DNA of 64,000 bases from Actinoplanes nipponensis (GTDB taxonomy: Bacteria; Actinomycetota; Actinomycetes; Mycobacteriales; Micromonosporaceae). The notes under the pieces were generated by a model. That model was not told the DNA's origin and did no database searches. It worked only from the letters and a program-made list of their open reading frames with translations. The position numbers and the translations under genes are program-made. Every line of letters begins with the position of its first letter. Positions within the stretch are counted from its first letter, which is position 1. This document shows, piece after piece, positions 17,847-26,526 of the stretch. The stretch is taken from assembly GCF_016862275.1 (NCBI RefSeq), contig NZ_BOMQ01000079.1:62001-126000 (forward strand), in the 5' to 3' direction.

Positions 17847-18292
17847 GCGGCCGGCGACTGGCCGCCGTCTGCGGGCTCGCCTTCGCCGTGATGGCTGGGT
17901 GTAGGCCGGCCGGTGGCTCCTCCGCGCCTGCCGAGCCAGCGGCGGTGAGGAGCAGTGGCCATGCGGCTGGCGTCAGCGGGCCACGCCGCAACGCCGCTTT
18001 GCTCGCCGCCCTGACCTATGTCCGGTTGTGGGCCCGTCCCACGCTCGGCCGTAATGCCTGGTACACCGGCGTGAAGCCGATGGTGACGCCGGCCTACGCC
18101 CAACTGCTCGCCGACACCGATCCCGCGCAAGTTCCCGCCCGAGCGGCGACCGGCAGCCCCCGGCTGGTCACGGCAGACACGGCAGTGGTGGTTGCGGACG
18201 TGCCGACCGACGCAGGACTCATCCGCGTCACCGTCGCCAGCACTAGTGGACGGTGGCTGATCGACAACGCCCGTCCGACGCCGACACCATGA
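17843..18292 (+). CDS. Lipoprotein with VirB8/TcpC-like (NTF2-like) domain
   Basis: 149 residues. Lipobox AVMAGC places the lipidated Cys at residue 20, followed by a Ser/Pro/Ala linker. Residues ~50-145 (LLAALTYVRLWARPTLGRNAWYTG, LVTADTAVVVADVP, GLIRVTVASTSGRWLIDN) have the helix-then-sheet order of NTF2-like domains seen in VirB8, TcpC and TraM-like proteins. It would be an envelope component of the transfer channel. Family call is by pattern and context, not by a diagnostic motif. Confidence 0.6.
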   Translation: MSGRRLAAVCGLAFAVMAGCRPAGGSSAPAEPAAVRSSGHAAGVSGPRRNAALLAALTYVRLWARPTLGRNAWYTGVKPMVTPAYAQLLADTDPAQVPARAATGSPRLVTADTAVVVADVPTDAGLIRVTVASTSGRWLIDNARPTPTP

Positions 18293-18378
18293 CGCAGCAG
18301 ACCCCGATGACCGACACCGCTGGCCCTGCGCTGGCAGCGTCGGGCACGGCTACCCGTCCGCAGCGACGGCAGACATGA
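18289..18378 (+). CDS. Bridging 29-residue ORF
   Basis: The start overlaps the lipoprotein stop (ATGA at 18289-18292) and the stop overlaps the start of the cell-wall hydrolase (ATGA at 18375-18378), so ribosomes leaving one gene can pass through this ORF into the next. The peptide is polar with no membrane segment and ends in basic residues RPQRRQT. It may serve only for translational coupling, or be an undescribed peptide. Coding status is uncertain. Confidence 0.4.
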   Translation: MTQQTPMTDTAGPALAASGTATRPQRRQT

Positions 18379-19364
18379 ACCGCGCCGTCGCCCTGGTAGT
18401 GGGCACCTTCCTGCTCGTCGGCTGCTGCCTCGCTGGGCCGCTGTTGTTGCTGACCACCGTCAACGACGAGTGCGCCCCTGCGGCGACGACGTCGGTAGCC
18501 AGTAGTCAACCTGCGGGGCAGTGGAACGCCGGGCAACTGGCCAACGCCCGCACGATCGTCAGTGTCGGCGCCGAACGACGCATCCCAGTCCGCGGTCAGA
18601 TCATCGCGCTCGCGACCGCCATGCAGGAGTCCGGACTGCGCAACCTCGCCGGCGGTGACCGCGACTCCATCGGCCTTTTTCAACAACGCCCCAGCCAAGG
18701 CTGGGGAATCCCAGCCCAGATCGGTGACCCCGTCTACGCCGCAGGCAAGTTCTACGACAAACTCGCCACCATCCGCGGCTGGCAGACCATGCCGCTGACC
18801 GACGCTGCGCAAGCCGTCCAAGGCTCCGCTCTGCCCAACGCCTACGCGAAGTGGGAAGACGACGCCACCGCTCTGGCCCAACAGCTCGGAGCAGATCCCG
18901 GCAGCGCAACGGACTGCCCCGCCGCCCCGGCCGGAACGGCGGATGCAGTCAAGCGGAACCCTGACGGGTCCTGGCCGGACGAGGGCTGCACCATCCGCCC
19001 CGATCCCACCACCGACTCCGGCTGCCTGACCCCGCGGACGTGGCACCTCGTGCAACAAGCCGAAGCCGCCGGCTTCCCGGAACCGGGCTGCTACCGCGTC
19101 GATGACCACGGCGAGCACCCCAAGGGCCGCGCCTGCGACTTCATGATGACCTCCGGCGGCGAAGCATTCGGAGCTAAGAAAGCCCGAGGCGACGCCATGG
19201 CCGCATGGGCCGTCGCCAACGCCGACCGCCTCGGCCTCAAGTACGTCATCTGGTTCCGCCGCATCTGGACCCGCTCCGAAGGCTGGCACGCCTACAACAA
19301 CCCCTTCGGCGGCGACGACCCGAGCGGATGGCACACCAACCACGTCCACATCAGCGTCGAGTGA
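18375..19364 (+). CDS. Secreted peptidoglycan hydrolase, VirB1-like, with ARB-07466-type C-terminal domain
   Basis: 329 residues. An N-terminal membrane anchor (ALVVGTFLLVGCCLAGPLLLL) leads to a lytic-transglycosylase-like domain at ~50-180 with the catalytic-Glu region TAMQESGLRNLAGGDRDSIG and LFQQRPSQGWG. Residues ~215-329 (RTWHLVQQAEAAG, GRACDFMMTSGG, KYVIWFRRIW, HTNHVHISV) match the small zinc-peptidase-like domain found in many actinobacterial secreted proteins. It opens the cell wall for the transfer apparatus. Last gene of the operon before the recombinase cassette. Confidence 0.8.
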   Translation: MNRAVALVVGTFLLVGCCLAGPLLLLTTVNDECAPAATTSVASSQPAGQWNAGQLANARTIVSVGAERRIPVRGQIIALATAMQESGLRNLAGGDRDSIGLFQQRPSQGWGIPAQIGDPVYAAGKFYDKLATIRGWQTMPLTDAAQAVQGSALPNAYAKWEDDATALAQQLGADPGSATDCPAAPAGTADAVKRNPDGSWPDEGCTIRPDPTTDSGCLTPRTWHLVQQAEAAGFPEPGCYRVDDHGEHPKGRACDFMMTSGGEAFGAKKARGDAMAAWAVANADRLGLKYVIWFRRIWTRSEGWHAYNNPFGGDDPSGWHTNHVHISVE

Positions 19365-19384
19365 TTCTGACAAAAGTTTCATCA

Positions 19385-19440
19385 GATGATGCATTCGCAT
19401 CGTTGGGCCAATGTCCGCATCGGCTCTACCAGCGGAAACT
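19385..19440. repeat. Left direct repeat of recombinase cassette 1
   Basis: 56 bp, 43 of 56 positions identical to 23580-23635 in the same orientation. Shared blocks are GATGATG, ATTCGCA, CGTTGG, ACCAG and GAAACT. This copy also has an internal GATGC/GCATC inverted repeat. It lies 20 bp after the last transfer gene and 110 bp before the recombinase start. Confidence 0.7.
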
Positions 19441-19549
19441 ATAGCGCCAACCCGATGAGGCCGCGGAAGGCCTGACCCTCAGTCCGAACAGGACTTTTGC
19501 CGGGTAGCCTTTCATTAGAAGAAGGATCCATTCTCCTGATGAAGGGGTC

Positions 19550-20662
19550 ATGGTGGCTGTGCGGGCGGTTGATATTCCAGGTGCGGCGCACCTGGTGCTC
19601 GCTGATCGTGGGGTGGTCCGGCACCTGGATCCAGCCGAGGCCATGTTCGCGGCGATGCTGACCGGTTGGGACCGGCAGCAAGCGAGTCGGCTGTTGGCTG
19701 CCTCGACGCGGAAGCAGCGTGCGGACTCGGTGGGCCGGTTCGCGCGGTTCGTCGGCTCGTACCCGTGGCAGTGGACGCCGGCGGACGTCGAGGAGTGGAC
19801 TACCGAGTTGCGCGGTGGCCGAGCGCACTCGACCATTCGTGGCTACCAGAACGACGTCGCGCTGTTCTGCTCCTTCATCACCGACGCCCGGTACGGCTGG
19901 GCGGACCGGTGTGAGCAGGAGTTGGGGACGCATCCGGTGCAGGTCTTCCACGAGTGGAACACCGCTCGGCACACCAGCGACTACGGGGCCCGGCCCGAGG
20001 TGCGGCCGTTCACCCGCAGCGAGTTGCAGGAGTTCTTCGACTTCGCCGACGAGCAGGTCGACCAGGCCCGGCGGCTGAACCGTAAGGGCTGGCTGGCGGC
20101 GTTCCGCGACGCGACGCTGTTCAAGGTCGCCTACGCCTGGGGGCTACGACGGCGGGAGGTCGCGATGCTGGACGTCACCGACTTCACCCGCAACGCCGCC
20201 GCACCGCAGTTCGGCCGCTACGGCATGTGCAACGTCCGCTACGGCAAGGCCGTGAAGGGCTCACCACCGAGGCGCCGCAACGTGCTCACCACCATGGGCT
20301 GGGCCGTCGACGTGCTCACCGAGTACGTCGAGGACATCCGCGGCCTCTACGCCCCGGGCAAGCGGACCGCGTTGTGGCCCACCGAACGCGGCGGTCGGAT
20401 ATCGGTCGCGTCGATCAACATCAGGTTCGCGGAGTACCGCAGCGCCGCGGGTCTGCCGCCCGAACTGCACCCGCACTGCCTGCGACACTCGTACGTCACA
20501 CACCTGATCGAGGACGGGTTCGACCCGTTCTTCGTCCAACAGCAGGTCGGTCACGCATGGGGCTCGACCACGGCTCTCTACACCGGCGTCAGCTCCGACT
20601 TCAAGAACACCATGCTGCGCCGAGCTCTCGGCCCGGCACTCGGGAAGGAGGGCCACGGATGA
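19550..20662 (+). CDS. Tyrosine recombinase/integrase
   Basis: 370 residues. A SAM-like N-terminal DNA-binding domain (SVGRFARFVGSYPWQWTPADV) is followed by a catalytic domain with all expected residues: Arg in YAWGLRRREVAMLD (~residue 198), HCLRHSYVTHL (~308-318), GHAWGST (~334) and Tyr in ALYTGVSS (~344). Start ATG 19550 has AAGGGG just upstream. It would cut and rejoin DNA at the flanking repeats. Stop overlaps the next start by ATGA. Confidence 0.9.
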   Translation: MVAVRAVDIPGAAHLVLADRGVVRHLDPAEAMFAAMLTGWDRQQASRLLAASTRKQRADSVGRFARFVGSYPWQWTPADVEEWTTELRGGRAHSTIRGYQNDVALFCSFITDARYGWADRCEQELGTHPVQVFHEWNTARHTSDYGARPEVRPFTRSELQEFFDFADEQVDQARRLNRKGWLAAFRDATLFKVAYAWGLRRREVAMLDVTDFTRNAAAPQFGRYGMCNVRYGKAVKGSPPRRRNVLTTMGWAVDVLTEYVEDIRGLYAPGKRTALWPTERGGRISVASINIRFAEYRSAAGLPPELHPHCLRHSYVTHLIEDGFDPFFVQQQVGHAWGSTTALYTGVSSDFKNTMLRRALGPALGKEGHG

Positions 20663-20997
20663 CACGCAGGGTCGGCTACCGGTGGCGGCTACGCGAGGTC
20701 ATGGCCGCCCACGGCATGTTCCACACCACCGACATCCACCCGCACCTGGCCGAACGCGGCATCGACCTGTCACCAGTCCAGGTCTACCGGCTCGTCGCCC
20801 AGACGCCCGAACGGCTCAATCTCACCGTACTCGCCGCGCTCTGCGACGTCCTCGGCTGCACCGCCGCCGACCTGTTCGAGCCCACCGTCGAGACCCACAG
20901 CGGACGCGCCCGCAAAGCAGCGAGTGGCGAGGCACCGACCACGTCCGTTGCCCGCCGACCGAAACGGGCCCGGATCGTCGGCGACGACCCGCGGTGA
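20659..20997 (+). CDS. Cro/CI-type HTH protein of recombinase cassette 1
   Basis: 112 residues, overlapping both neighbours. Residues ~5-75 hold a DNA-binding domain of the XRE type (YRWRLREVMAAHG, LSPVQVYRLVAQTPERLNLT, VLAALCDVLGCTAADLFEP), followed by a basic tail (RRPKRARIVG). In actinobacteria this gene travels between the two recombinase genes. Likely a recombination directionality or DNA-architecture factor, or the cassette's repressor. Confidence 0.8.
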   Translation: MTRRVGYRWRLREVMAAHGMFHTTDIHPHLAERGIDLSPVQVYRLVAQTPERLNLTVLAALCDVLGCTAADLFEPTVETHSGRARKAASGEAPTTSVARRPKRARIVGDDPR

Positions 20998-22649
20998 GCC
21001 GCGCCGTCTGCGCTTTCTGCGGGCAGGACAAGCCGGTCCGGCAGCGCATGCCCGACGGCCGGGCTCGCTGCCGCAACTGCTTCCACCAGGATCCGGCGAC
21101 CTGGGAGCCCTGCGGCGGCTGCGGCCAGACCAAACGAGTCAACGCCCGCGCCGCCGACGGCACCGCCCGCTGCCCGAACTGCTACCGCAAATCCGCCCAG
21201 CCCAAGCTGCCGTGCGATCGGTGCGGCAAGCTCGTGCACCCGATCGTCCGCGCCGGCGGACGCGGCGGACACACCGAGAACCTCGGCCCGTGCTGCTACC
21301 GCGGCGAGAGTCGACTCTGCGGCGGCTGCGGGCGAACCCGCCGCGTCCGAGTGAAGGCCACCGCCACCTCACCAGACCTGTGCGGCACCTGCCACCAGGC
21401 CGCGATCACCGGTTGCACCCGTTGCGGCACCGTCACCCGCTGTCGGGGCACCACCACCGGACGCCACGCCATCTGCTGGCGCTGCCACCTGACCGACCGC
21501 CTCGACGCGCTGCTGGTCCAACCCGACGGCACCATCCTGCCCGCCCTGCAACCGATCCGGACCGCCGTCCTGTCGGTGGACAACCCCGCCACCGGACTCG
21601 GCTGGCTCGGCCGCAGCCGCGGCGCCACCCTCCTCGCCCAACTCGCCGCCGGACAGCTCCCGCTCACCCACGACGCTCTCGACCGCCAACCAGCCGGCAA
21701 GTCCGTCGAGCACCTGCGCCGCATGCTCGCCGCCGCCGACGCCCTGCCCGAACGCAACGAACACCTCGCCCGGCTCGAAGCGTTCGCCCAGCGCACCACC
21801 GAGGCCATCGAGGATCCCAAGGACCGACGTCTGCTGCGTTCCTACGCCACCTGGCACGTCATCCACCGCATTCGCAACGACCGACCCCGCCCCGCGATCT
21901 GGCCCGCTGCCGGATACCGCGCCCGCCACGAGATCACCGCCGCTGCACGGCTTCTGGCCGACATCCGTCAACAAGGACGATCACTCGACACCCTGCGCCA
22001 ACCCGACATCGACGCGCTCCTCGCCGGCCGTGACACCCTGCGTTCGTTTCTCTCCTGGGCCCATAGCCACCGGCTCATCACCGGAATCCAGCTGCCGAAA
22101 CACCAGACCAGCCAACCCTTGCACTTCGCCGACGACCAACACCGCTGGAACCTGGCCCGCACCCTCTTGCACGACGATTCCGCCGCCACCATCAGCGACC
22201 GCTTCGCTGGCCTGCTCGTACTGCTCTACGCCCAACCGGTGGCCCGCATCACGCGCCTGACTACCGGCCACCTCCGCCACGTTGACGGCACCACCATGCT
22301 CGACGTCGGCACTGACGCCCTCCAACTTCCATCACCCCTGGCCGATCTCGCTGCTAGCCTTCCCGAGCGGCGGCCCGCCGGCATGGCTCGAACTCTCTAC
22401 ACCGACCATTGGCTGTTCCCCGGCCGACACCCCGACCGCCCCGCAGACTCCGCCACCCTCATGCGCAGGCTCAACGCCCTCGGCATCTACGCCCGCAGCA
22501 ACCGCAACGCCGCCATGCTCCAACTCGCGGCTGAACTCCCCGCCGTCGTCATCGCTGACCTCCTCGGAGTCCATACCGGCACCGCGACGAAATGGGCGCA
22601 CGAAGCCAACGGCAACTGGGCCACCTACGCCGCCGACCGCAGTCGATGA
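20994..22649 (+). CDS. Zinc-ribbon protein with degenerate tyrosine-recombinase domain
   Basis: 551 residues from GTG 20994, which overlaps the previous stop. The first ~170 residues contain five CxxC pairs in a row (CAFCGQ, CGGCGQ, CDRCGK, CGGCGR, CTRCGT, each followed by a second Cys pair), i.e. several zinc ribbons. The C-terminal ~330 residues have the recombinase fold order (LLVLLYAQPVARITRLTTG, LFPGRHPDRP, RSNRNAAMLQLAAELP, DLLGVHTGTATKWAHE). The position of the nucleophilic Tyr appears to be Trp, so it is probably an accessory subunit that binds DNA and activates the first recombinase. Confidence 0.75.
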   Translation: MSRAVCAFCGQDKPVRQRMPDGRARCRNCFHQDPATWEPCGGCGQTKRVNARAADGTARCPNCYRKSAQPKLPCDRCGKLVHPIVRAGGRGGHTENLGPCCYRGESRLCGGCGRTRRVRVKATATSPDLCGTCHQAAITGCTRCGTVTRCRGTTTGRHAICWRCHLTDRLDALLVQPDGTILPALQPIRTAVLSVDNPATGLGWLGRSRGATLLAQLAAGQLPLTHDALDRQPAGKSVEHLRRMLAAADALPERNEHLARLEAFAQRTTEAIEDPKDRRLLRSYATWHVIHRIRNDRPRPAIWPAAGYRARHEITAAARLLADIRQQGRSLDTLRQPDIDALLAGRDTLRSFLSWAHSHRLITGIQLPKHQTSQPLHFADDQHRWNLARTLLHDDSAATISDRFAGLLVLLYAQPVARITRLTTGHLRHVDGTTMLDVGTDALQLPSPLADLAASLPERRPAGMARTLYTDHWLFPGRHPDRPADSATLMRRLNALGIYARSNRNAAMLQLAAELPAVVIADLLGVHTGTATKWAHEANGNWATYAADRSR

Positions 22650-22707
22650 AAGCCTGCAACGGACGGAGAACGGTGTTGGTAGCGTGGCCCGGTCCAGGAG
22701 GTCGAAC

Positions 22708-23445
22708 ATGATCAATTTGGCCGTACGCAGTCAGGCCTCCCGCTACACACGGATTGTTGCCGCGGCATTCGCGCTCGGTCTTCTCGCGTTCGTCTCCGAC
22801 TCCTTCGACGCCGGGGCGGGGCAGGTTCTGACCGCGTTGACCAGCAGCGGCCTTGCCTGGGGTCTGGCAGCGTTCCTGGCCGGCCGGACGGCCATCGATC
22901 GCCGAAGCGCCGTCATTGGTGCGACCGTCCTGCTGGTCTCGGCCACGCTCGTGTACTACCTGCTGATCTTGGTGGTGAGCCGACGATGGAGCGGTGGGTA
23001 TCTGGCCGACGGATCGTCGGCGGATCTGTACGGGTTGCGTTCTGTGGCGATCATGACCGCGGCATGGCTCGTGGCATCTCTCATCGCGGGACCGATGCTG
23101 GGCCTGCTCGGCCACACGACGCGAGCCGCTCCGACGCGGGGCTCGGCACTGGCCGCGGGGATCGTGTGCGGACTGTTGTCCGGCCAGGTCTGGCAAGAAA
23201 TCACCGTGGCGCAATCCCACTCCTTGCAAGCAGCGGCTGACATCCTCGACGGCGAATTCGTACCCGGCTTACTGGCAGCAACGCTGATCCAAATCTCTCT
23301 TCCGCTCGCCGTCCTTGCCTGGCTGGCGCACGTCCAACGACTTTGGCGCGCCTGGCCCACACTGCTTATCGCAATGATCTCGACCGCGTCACTGAGCGCG
23401 CTGCTCTGGCAACTGCTCCGGGACGCCGCGAACCGGTTCGGCTGA
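22708..23445 (+). CDS. Polytopic membrane protein (DUF6518-like)
   Basis: 245 residues with about seven membrane helices (IVAAAFALGLLAFVS, GLAWGLAAFLAGRTA, AVIGATVLLVSATLVYYLLI, VAIMTAAWLVASLIAGPML, SALAAGIVCGLLSGQ and two more). Start ATG 22708 has AGGAG upstream. Similar six- to seven-helix proteins of about 220 residues are annotated DUF6518 in actinomycetes; that match is from memory of the pattern. It is the only passenger gene inside the repeat-bounded cassette; function unknown. Confidence 0.65.
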   Translation: MINLAVRSQASRYTRIVAAAFALGLLAFVSDSFDAGAGQVLTALTSSGLAWGLAAFLAGRTAIDRRSAVIGATVLLVSATLVYYLLILVVSRRWSGGYLADGSSADLYGLRSVAIMTAAWLVASLIAGPMLGLLGHTTRAAPTRGSALAAGIVCGLLSGQVWQEITVAQSHSLQAAADILDGEFVPGLLAATLIQISLPLAVLAWLAHVQRLWRAWPTLLIAMISTASLSALLWQLLRDAANRFG

Positions 23446-23579
23446 ACACGCGCCCTTCGCCTCTGGGACGTCGCTGCGGCTAACGCCCGACAGCGTCCGT
23501 ACGCCGAGGACAGCGCTCGGGGAACCCCCGCGACCTGGGGCCACCGACCGGCACACCTACAGAGTGGGCGCCATCTGCT

Positions 23580-23635
23580 GATGATGGATTCGCAGCGTTG
23601 GACCATCGTCTCAACCGCCTACACCAGCCGAAACT
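23580..23635. repeat. Right direct repeat of recombinase cassette 1
   Basis: Same orientation as 19385-19440, 43 of 56 bases identical with no gaps. It lies 134 bp after the membrane-protein stop and 44 bp from the next gene end. Confidence 0.7.
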
Positions 23636-23678
23636 GTGGCCGCGAGGGTGAGTCCATGGCGAGGGCAAGGCGCTGTGG

Positions 23679-24134
23679 TCAGCCAAGGTCGCGCCGGTAG
23701 AACGGCTCAGTGAACGGGAAGGTGATTTGTTCGCCGGCCAAATGCAGTGTCGCCGGCTGGGCAATGGAGACCCACTCGCAGGCCCACACCTTTCCCACCT
23801 GCAACACGGCCGGACGCTGCCCGTCCGCGAGCACCACGATCGGTGTGCTGTCCTCGGGCAACTCCCCATACAGCAGCCACCACGTCGCGACGCCATCCCA
23901 GCGGGCTCCGCCTTTGGCTTGCCGATCGAATGTGCCGCTCCAGCGCACCCACTCGTCCTCGAGCGGCTGTTGTGAGCCATCGACTTCGGATTCGTGCTGC
24001 GCGTCGCTCAGTTCGCGCCAGCGGCCGTCGCTGCGCCACTGCAGGAGCCAGCCGGATGCGGACAGGACCAATGTCTGAACCTCTGCGCCGGTGGGTTCGT
24101 ATCGCACGACCGCCTCCTCTCCGAGCAGCGCCAA
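23679..24134 (-). CDS. Hypothetical protein, beta-rich
   Basis: 151 residues, unrecognised, soluble. Many short strand-like segments with Trp (LSASGWLLQWRSDGRWRELS, DEWVRWSGTFDRQ, RWDGVATWWLLYGELP, VGKVWACEWVS). Good protein-like composition and third-position GC support this strand. It lies immediately outside the right repeat of the recombinase cassette. Confidence 0.65.
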   Translation of the reverse strand: MALLGEEAVVRYEPTGAEVQTLVLSASGWLLQWRSDGRWRELSDAQHESEVDGSQQPLEDEWVRWSGTFDRQAKGGARWDGVATWWLLYGELPEDSTPIVVLADGQRPAVLQVGKVWACEWVSIAQPATLHLAGEQITFPFTEPFYRRDLG

Positions 24135-24250
24135 TCCGGAAACTCGTCCATCACGTCGAATCGTAGAGGGGCCGCAGGCTGGCAGGGCCGGAGACCGATG
24201 GTTTCGTTTCCTGCCGCCTTACGGCTACCGGCCACCACCCCGCGAGGTAG

Positions 24251-24562
24251 GGACAGCTGGAGATAGCTACCCCGCCGCGTAGTCCTACCGGCAGGGTCGT
24301 TGCTGTGGTTGTTCGGACTGACGCCTCGCGCTGCCTTGATCCGGACCCGGAGGAATGCCGCACCCCCGGACTGACGCCGGTTCCAGCAGCGACGCAGCTT
24401 GTGTGGCCTCGTCTGTGCGGAGCAGGCCCGCGGGCAGCGGCCGCAGTCATACCTCGGCAACAGAGAGTCCGTTTGCCGCTACGGAGAAGCCCCGACCCGA
24501 GGAGAGATCGGCCACCCGGCCCGACTCATTCAGACCGTTGGAATATCCGCACTGCCCCGGCA
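24251..24562 (+). repeat. Long non-coding direct repeat, copy 1
   Basis: About 312 bp that recur at 26527-26836 with high identity, including runs such as GTCCTACCGGCAGGGTCG, TTGTTCGGACTGACGCCTCG and GAATATCCGCACTGCCCCGG. Similarity weakly extends some 20 bp further left. No protein-like frame is conserved. It follows the 3' end of the 24574 gene. Could be a duplicated regulatory region, a structured RNA or a short non-autonomous element. Confidence 0.75.
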
Positions 24563-24573
24563 TCTTCCCGCAT

Positions 24574-24936
24574 TCAAGAATTGTGTCGATGAACAGCGAG
24601 AATCCTTCTGGCGTCGCGCTTGAGATCCCAGTTGAAGATCATGAGAACAAGGCAAGCGCTGCCGCCGAGGCCCGCGCACCACCGAGGGAACGTTTCGTCC
24701 CAGAGCACGGCGATGACCAGCAGGCTCAAGGTCATCAGGGCCTGGAACGTAGTCGTGTAGAGGAAGGACGACGACGGCACTTCGAGGGCCATACGCGAGA
24801 ACCTCACCGCGACTGCGTCAACAGCGTCATTCGGGTGCCGCTCACCGCGCTTGGCCAGCCGCGCCACCTCGAGGCGAGTCTTGAAAGGAACCCTGCGCCA
24901 TTCAGCAGCGATGGCACGCCTTTCCCGACGCGTCAT
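24574..24936 (-). CDS. Small two-helix membrane protein
   Basis: 120 residues from ATG 24936; an upstream TTG at 24984 would add 16. A basic N-terminus (MTRRERRAIAAEWRRV) is followed by amphipathic helices and two membrane segments (FLYTTTFQALMTLSLLVIAVL and WCAGLGGSACLVLMIF), then a basic tail. Unrecognised. No operon partner on this strand except the distant lipoprotein gene upstream. Confidence 0.6.
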   Translation of the reverse strand: MTRRERRAIAAEWRRVPFKTRLEVARLAKRGERHPNDAVDAVAVRFSRMALEVPSSSFLYTTTFQALMTLSLLVIAVLWDETFPRWCAGLGGSACLVLMIFNWDLKRDARRILAVHRHNS

Positions 24937-25108
24937 ACGCGTTTCGGTCACACCGAAGGATAGGACAGTGCGACTGGCCGTCAATCATGAAGCCGTAAAT
25001 GACACCCCGATCGTGCACCCCTCCGCAAAGGGAGCGGCAGCCCGTAGTGCAGAGACCAGCCGTGCCCGCGTGCCAGCATCACTGTTCACCGGCCGGCTGC
25101 ACGACTGC

Positions 25109-26215
25109 TTATGGCTTGGTGAGCAGTGCAGGCAGGTCCGTGGATGCTTGCCGGATCGTGTCGCCGCTGGTTCCGTCACCGGGGAGGACGCCTTGGGCGA
25201 CGAGGCGTCGGCAACCGTCGAGTTCCACGTAGATGTCGCCCCGGGGAGTTTCCAGCCGGGCGAACCGGTTGGCCGGGGTGGTACATGTTGTCGCTTTCCC
25301 GGAGGTCTGGACCGCTCGCTTGACGGCGGCCCACCGGCCCGTCGGCAGCAAGCCGCCGGCGACGAAGTCGCCCTGCGGCTTTTCGCTGTCCCGCCCGCTC
25401 GCCTTCACCTGGTAGACGCACAGTCGTACCGATGCGGCGTCGTCGGCCAGCGGGGCGAGATCGCCCTGCCGAGTGGGCGGGTAGACGCCGGTGAACCACA
25501 CCATGTCGGTGAAGACCTGATCGCATCCGCTCGCCGCGGCCTCGGCTGACTCCACCTCGCCGAGCACACGAGTGGTGACTCGGGTCCAGTGCAGCTTGTC
25601 CATGGCGGCTGCGGCCTCGGCAAGGGGCTTGCCGCAGGCGTCGCGGGGAATGCCGGGGCGTACCCATCGGCCTTGGCCGTCGAGCAGCACCAGCCGCGGC
25701 GGACTGTATCCCTCTAAGGTGCAGATCAGATCCGGATCCGGATCTGGTGGCTCGTCGCCGGCGGACGGCTCCGGTGACGGCGGCGGCGCGTCGGGCAGAC
25801 GCAGCGCGGCAAGCAGGGCTGCCACGTCGTCGGCGCGGTCCTCGACGGCGATCGCGTCCGTGCCACCGTCCGGCCGCCGCTGCGTGTCTTCCCGGCACCT
25901 GACGGCGGCCACCGGGTGGAAGGTGCCGGCGAAGTGCAGGAGCGACACGGCGTCGAGCCCCTCGTCCTGAGGCCGCATCGACGGTTCGCCGGCACACGAG
26001 CGCCAGCGCGGGTGAATCCGTGGTGCGCTGGACGGCCGGGGATCCGGCGTGGGTTCGGCGGACGCGAATGACTGCGCATCCGCCGGTCCTGTACCGCTCA
26101 CCTGGCCCGCGCAGCCGGCAGCGGCCAGGGTGAGCACCCCACCGACGACGAGTGCTGCGCCACCTCGAACCACCGCGGCAGCAGCTCCGGAGGCCGCAAA
26201 CCGCATCTTGATCAT
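25109..26215 (-). CDS. Secreted lipoprotein of unknown function
   Basis: 368 residues. The signal region ALVVGGVLTLAAAGC ends in a clear lipobox, with Cys near residue 34, followed by a Pro/Ser/Ala linker. The mature part has several Cys (RWRSCAGEP, RCREDTQ, LICTLEGYSPP, RDACGKPL, ASGCDQVF, RLCVYQVKA, TTCTTPANRF, LDGCRRL), consistent with disulfides in an envelope protein. Two close ATGs (26215 and 26206) are possible; neither has a strong SD. The reported open frame extends further upstream but that part does not look coding. No family recognised. Confidence 0.7.
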   Translation of the reverse strand: MIKMRFAASGAAAAVVRGGAALVVGGVLTLAAAGCAGQVSGTGPADAQSFASAEPTPDPRPSSAPRIHPRWRSCAGEPSMRPQDEGLDAVSLLHFAGTFHPVAAVRCREDTQRRPDGGTDAIAVEDRADDVAALLAALRLPDAPPPSPEPSAGDEPPDPDPDLICTLEGYSPPRLVLLDGQGRWVRPGIPRDACGKPLAEAAAAMDKLHWTRVTTRVLGEVESAEAAASGCDQVFTDMVWFTGVYPPTRQGDLAPLADDAASVRLCVYQVKASGRDSEKPQGDFVAGGLLPTGRWAAVKRAVQTSGKATTCTTPANRFARLETPRGDIYVELDGCRRLVAQGVLPGDGTSGDTIRQASTDLPALLTKP

Positions 26216-26526
26216 TCGGGGGAGCCTAGAACGGGCAGGCGCGTCCACGGGCCGGTAGGTGAGTCCGTCAGCTGTCCCGAACGGGTAATGGCAGAGGCCC
26301 ACCTCGGGCCTGGTGGCCGCCTTTCGGCTGAATGGCATCCACCGGGCGATCTCCAACTGACACCGCGCAGCCGACCCGCCGACCCTTCGGGCCAAGCGCA
26401 GCTAAGCGGTCCGACCATGCTTCACCTTCGCCCATCACTGTGCGTCACTGAAGTGCCGACTCAACGACAGACACAAACGTCGTACTCGAGGGTGGTGCCC
26501 CGGGTCCGCCGCCACCCCACAAGGCA

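Larger units (their letters stand above)
19385..23635 (+). mobile_element. Tn554-like tyrosine-recombinase cassette (about 4.25 kb)
   Basis: Four plus-strand genes (active-looking tyrosine recombinase, HTH protein, zinc-ribbon recombinase-like protein, membrane protein) enclosed by 56-bp imperfect direct repeats. The order large recombinase, second recombinase-like protein and a small DNA-binding partner recalls Tn554 tnpABC and RIT elements, but here the small gene is in the middle. Boundaries are my inference from the repeats; target-site structure of these elements varies. It sits exactly at the end of the transfer operon. Confidence 0.6.

Noticed and set aside
24008-24460. Minus-strand ORFs sharing the peptide VSPNNHSNDPAG with 26445-26639
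   Set aside because: The shared peptide arises only because both lie in the 310-bp DNA repeat; frames differ outside it and no start signals are present.
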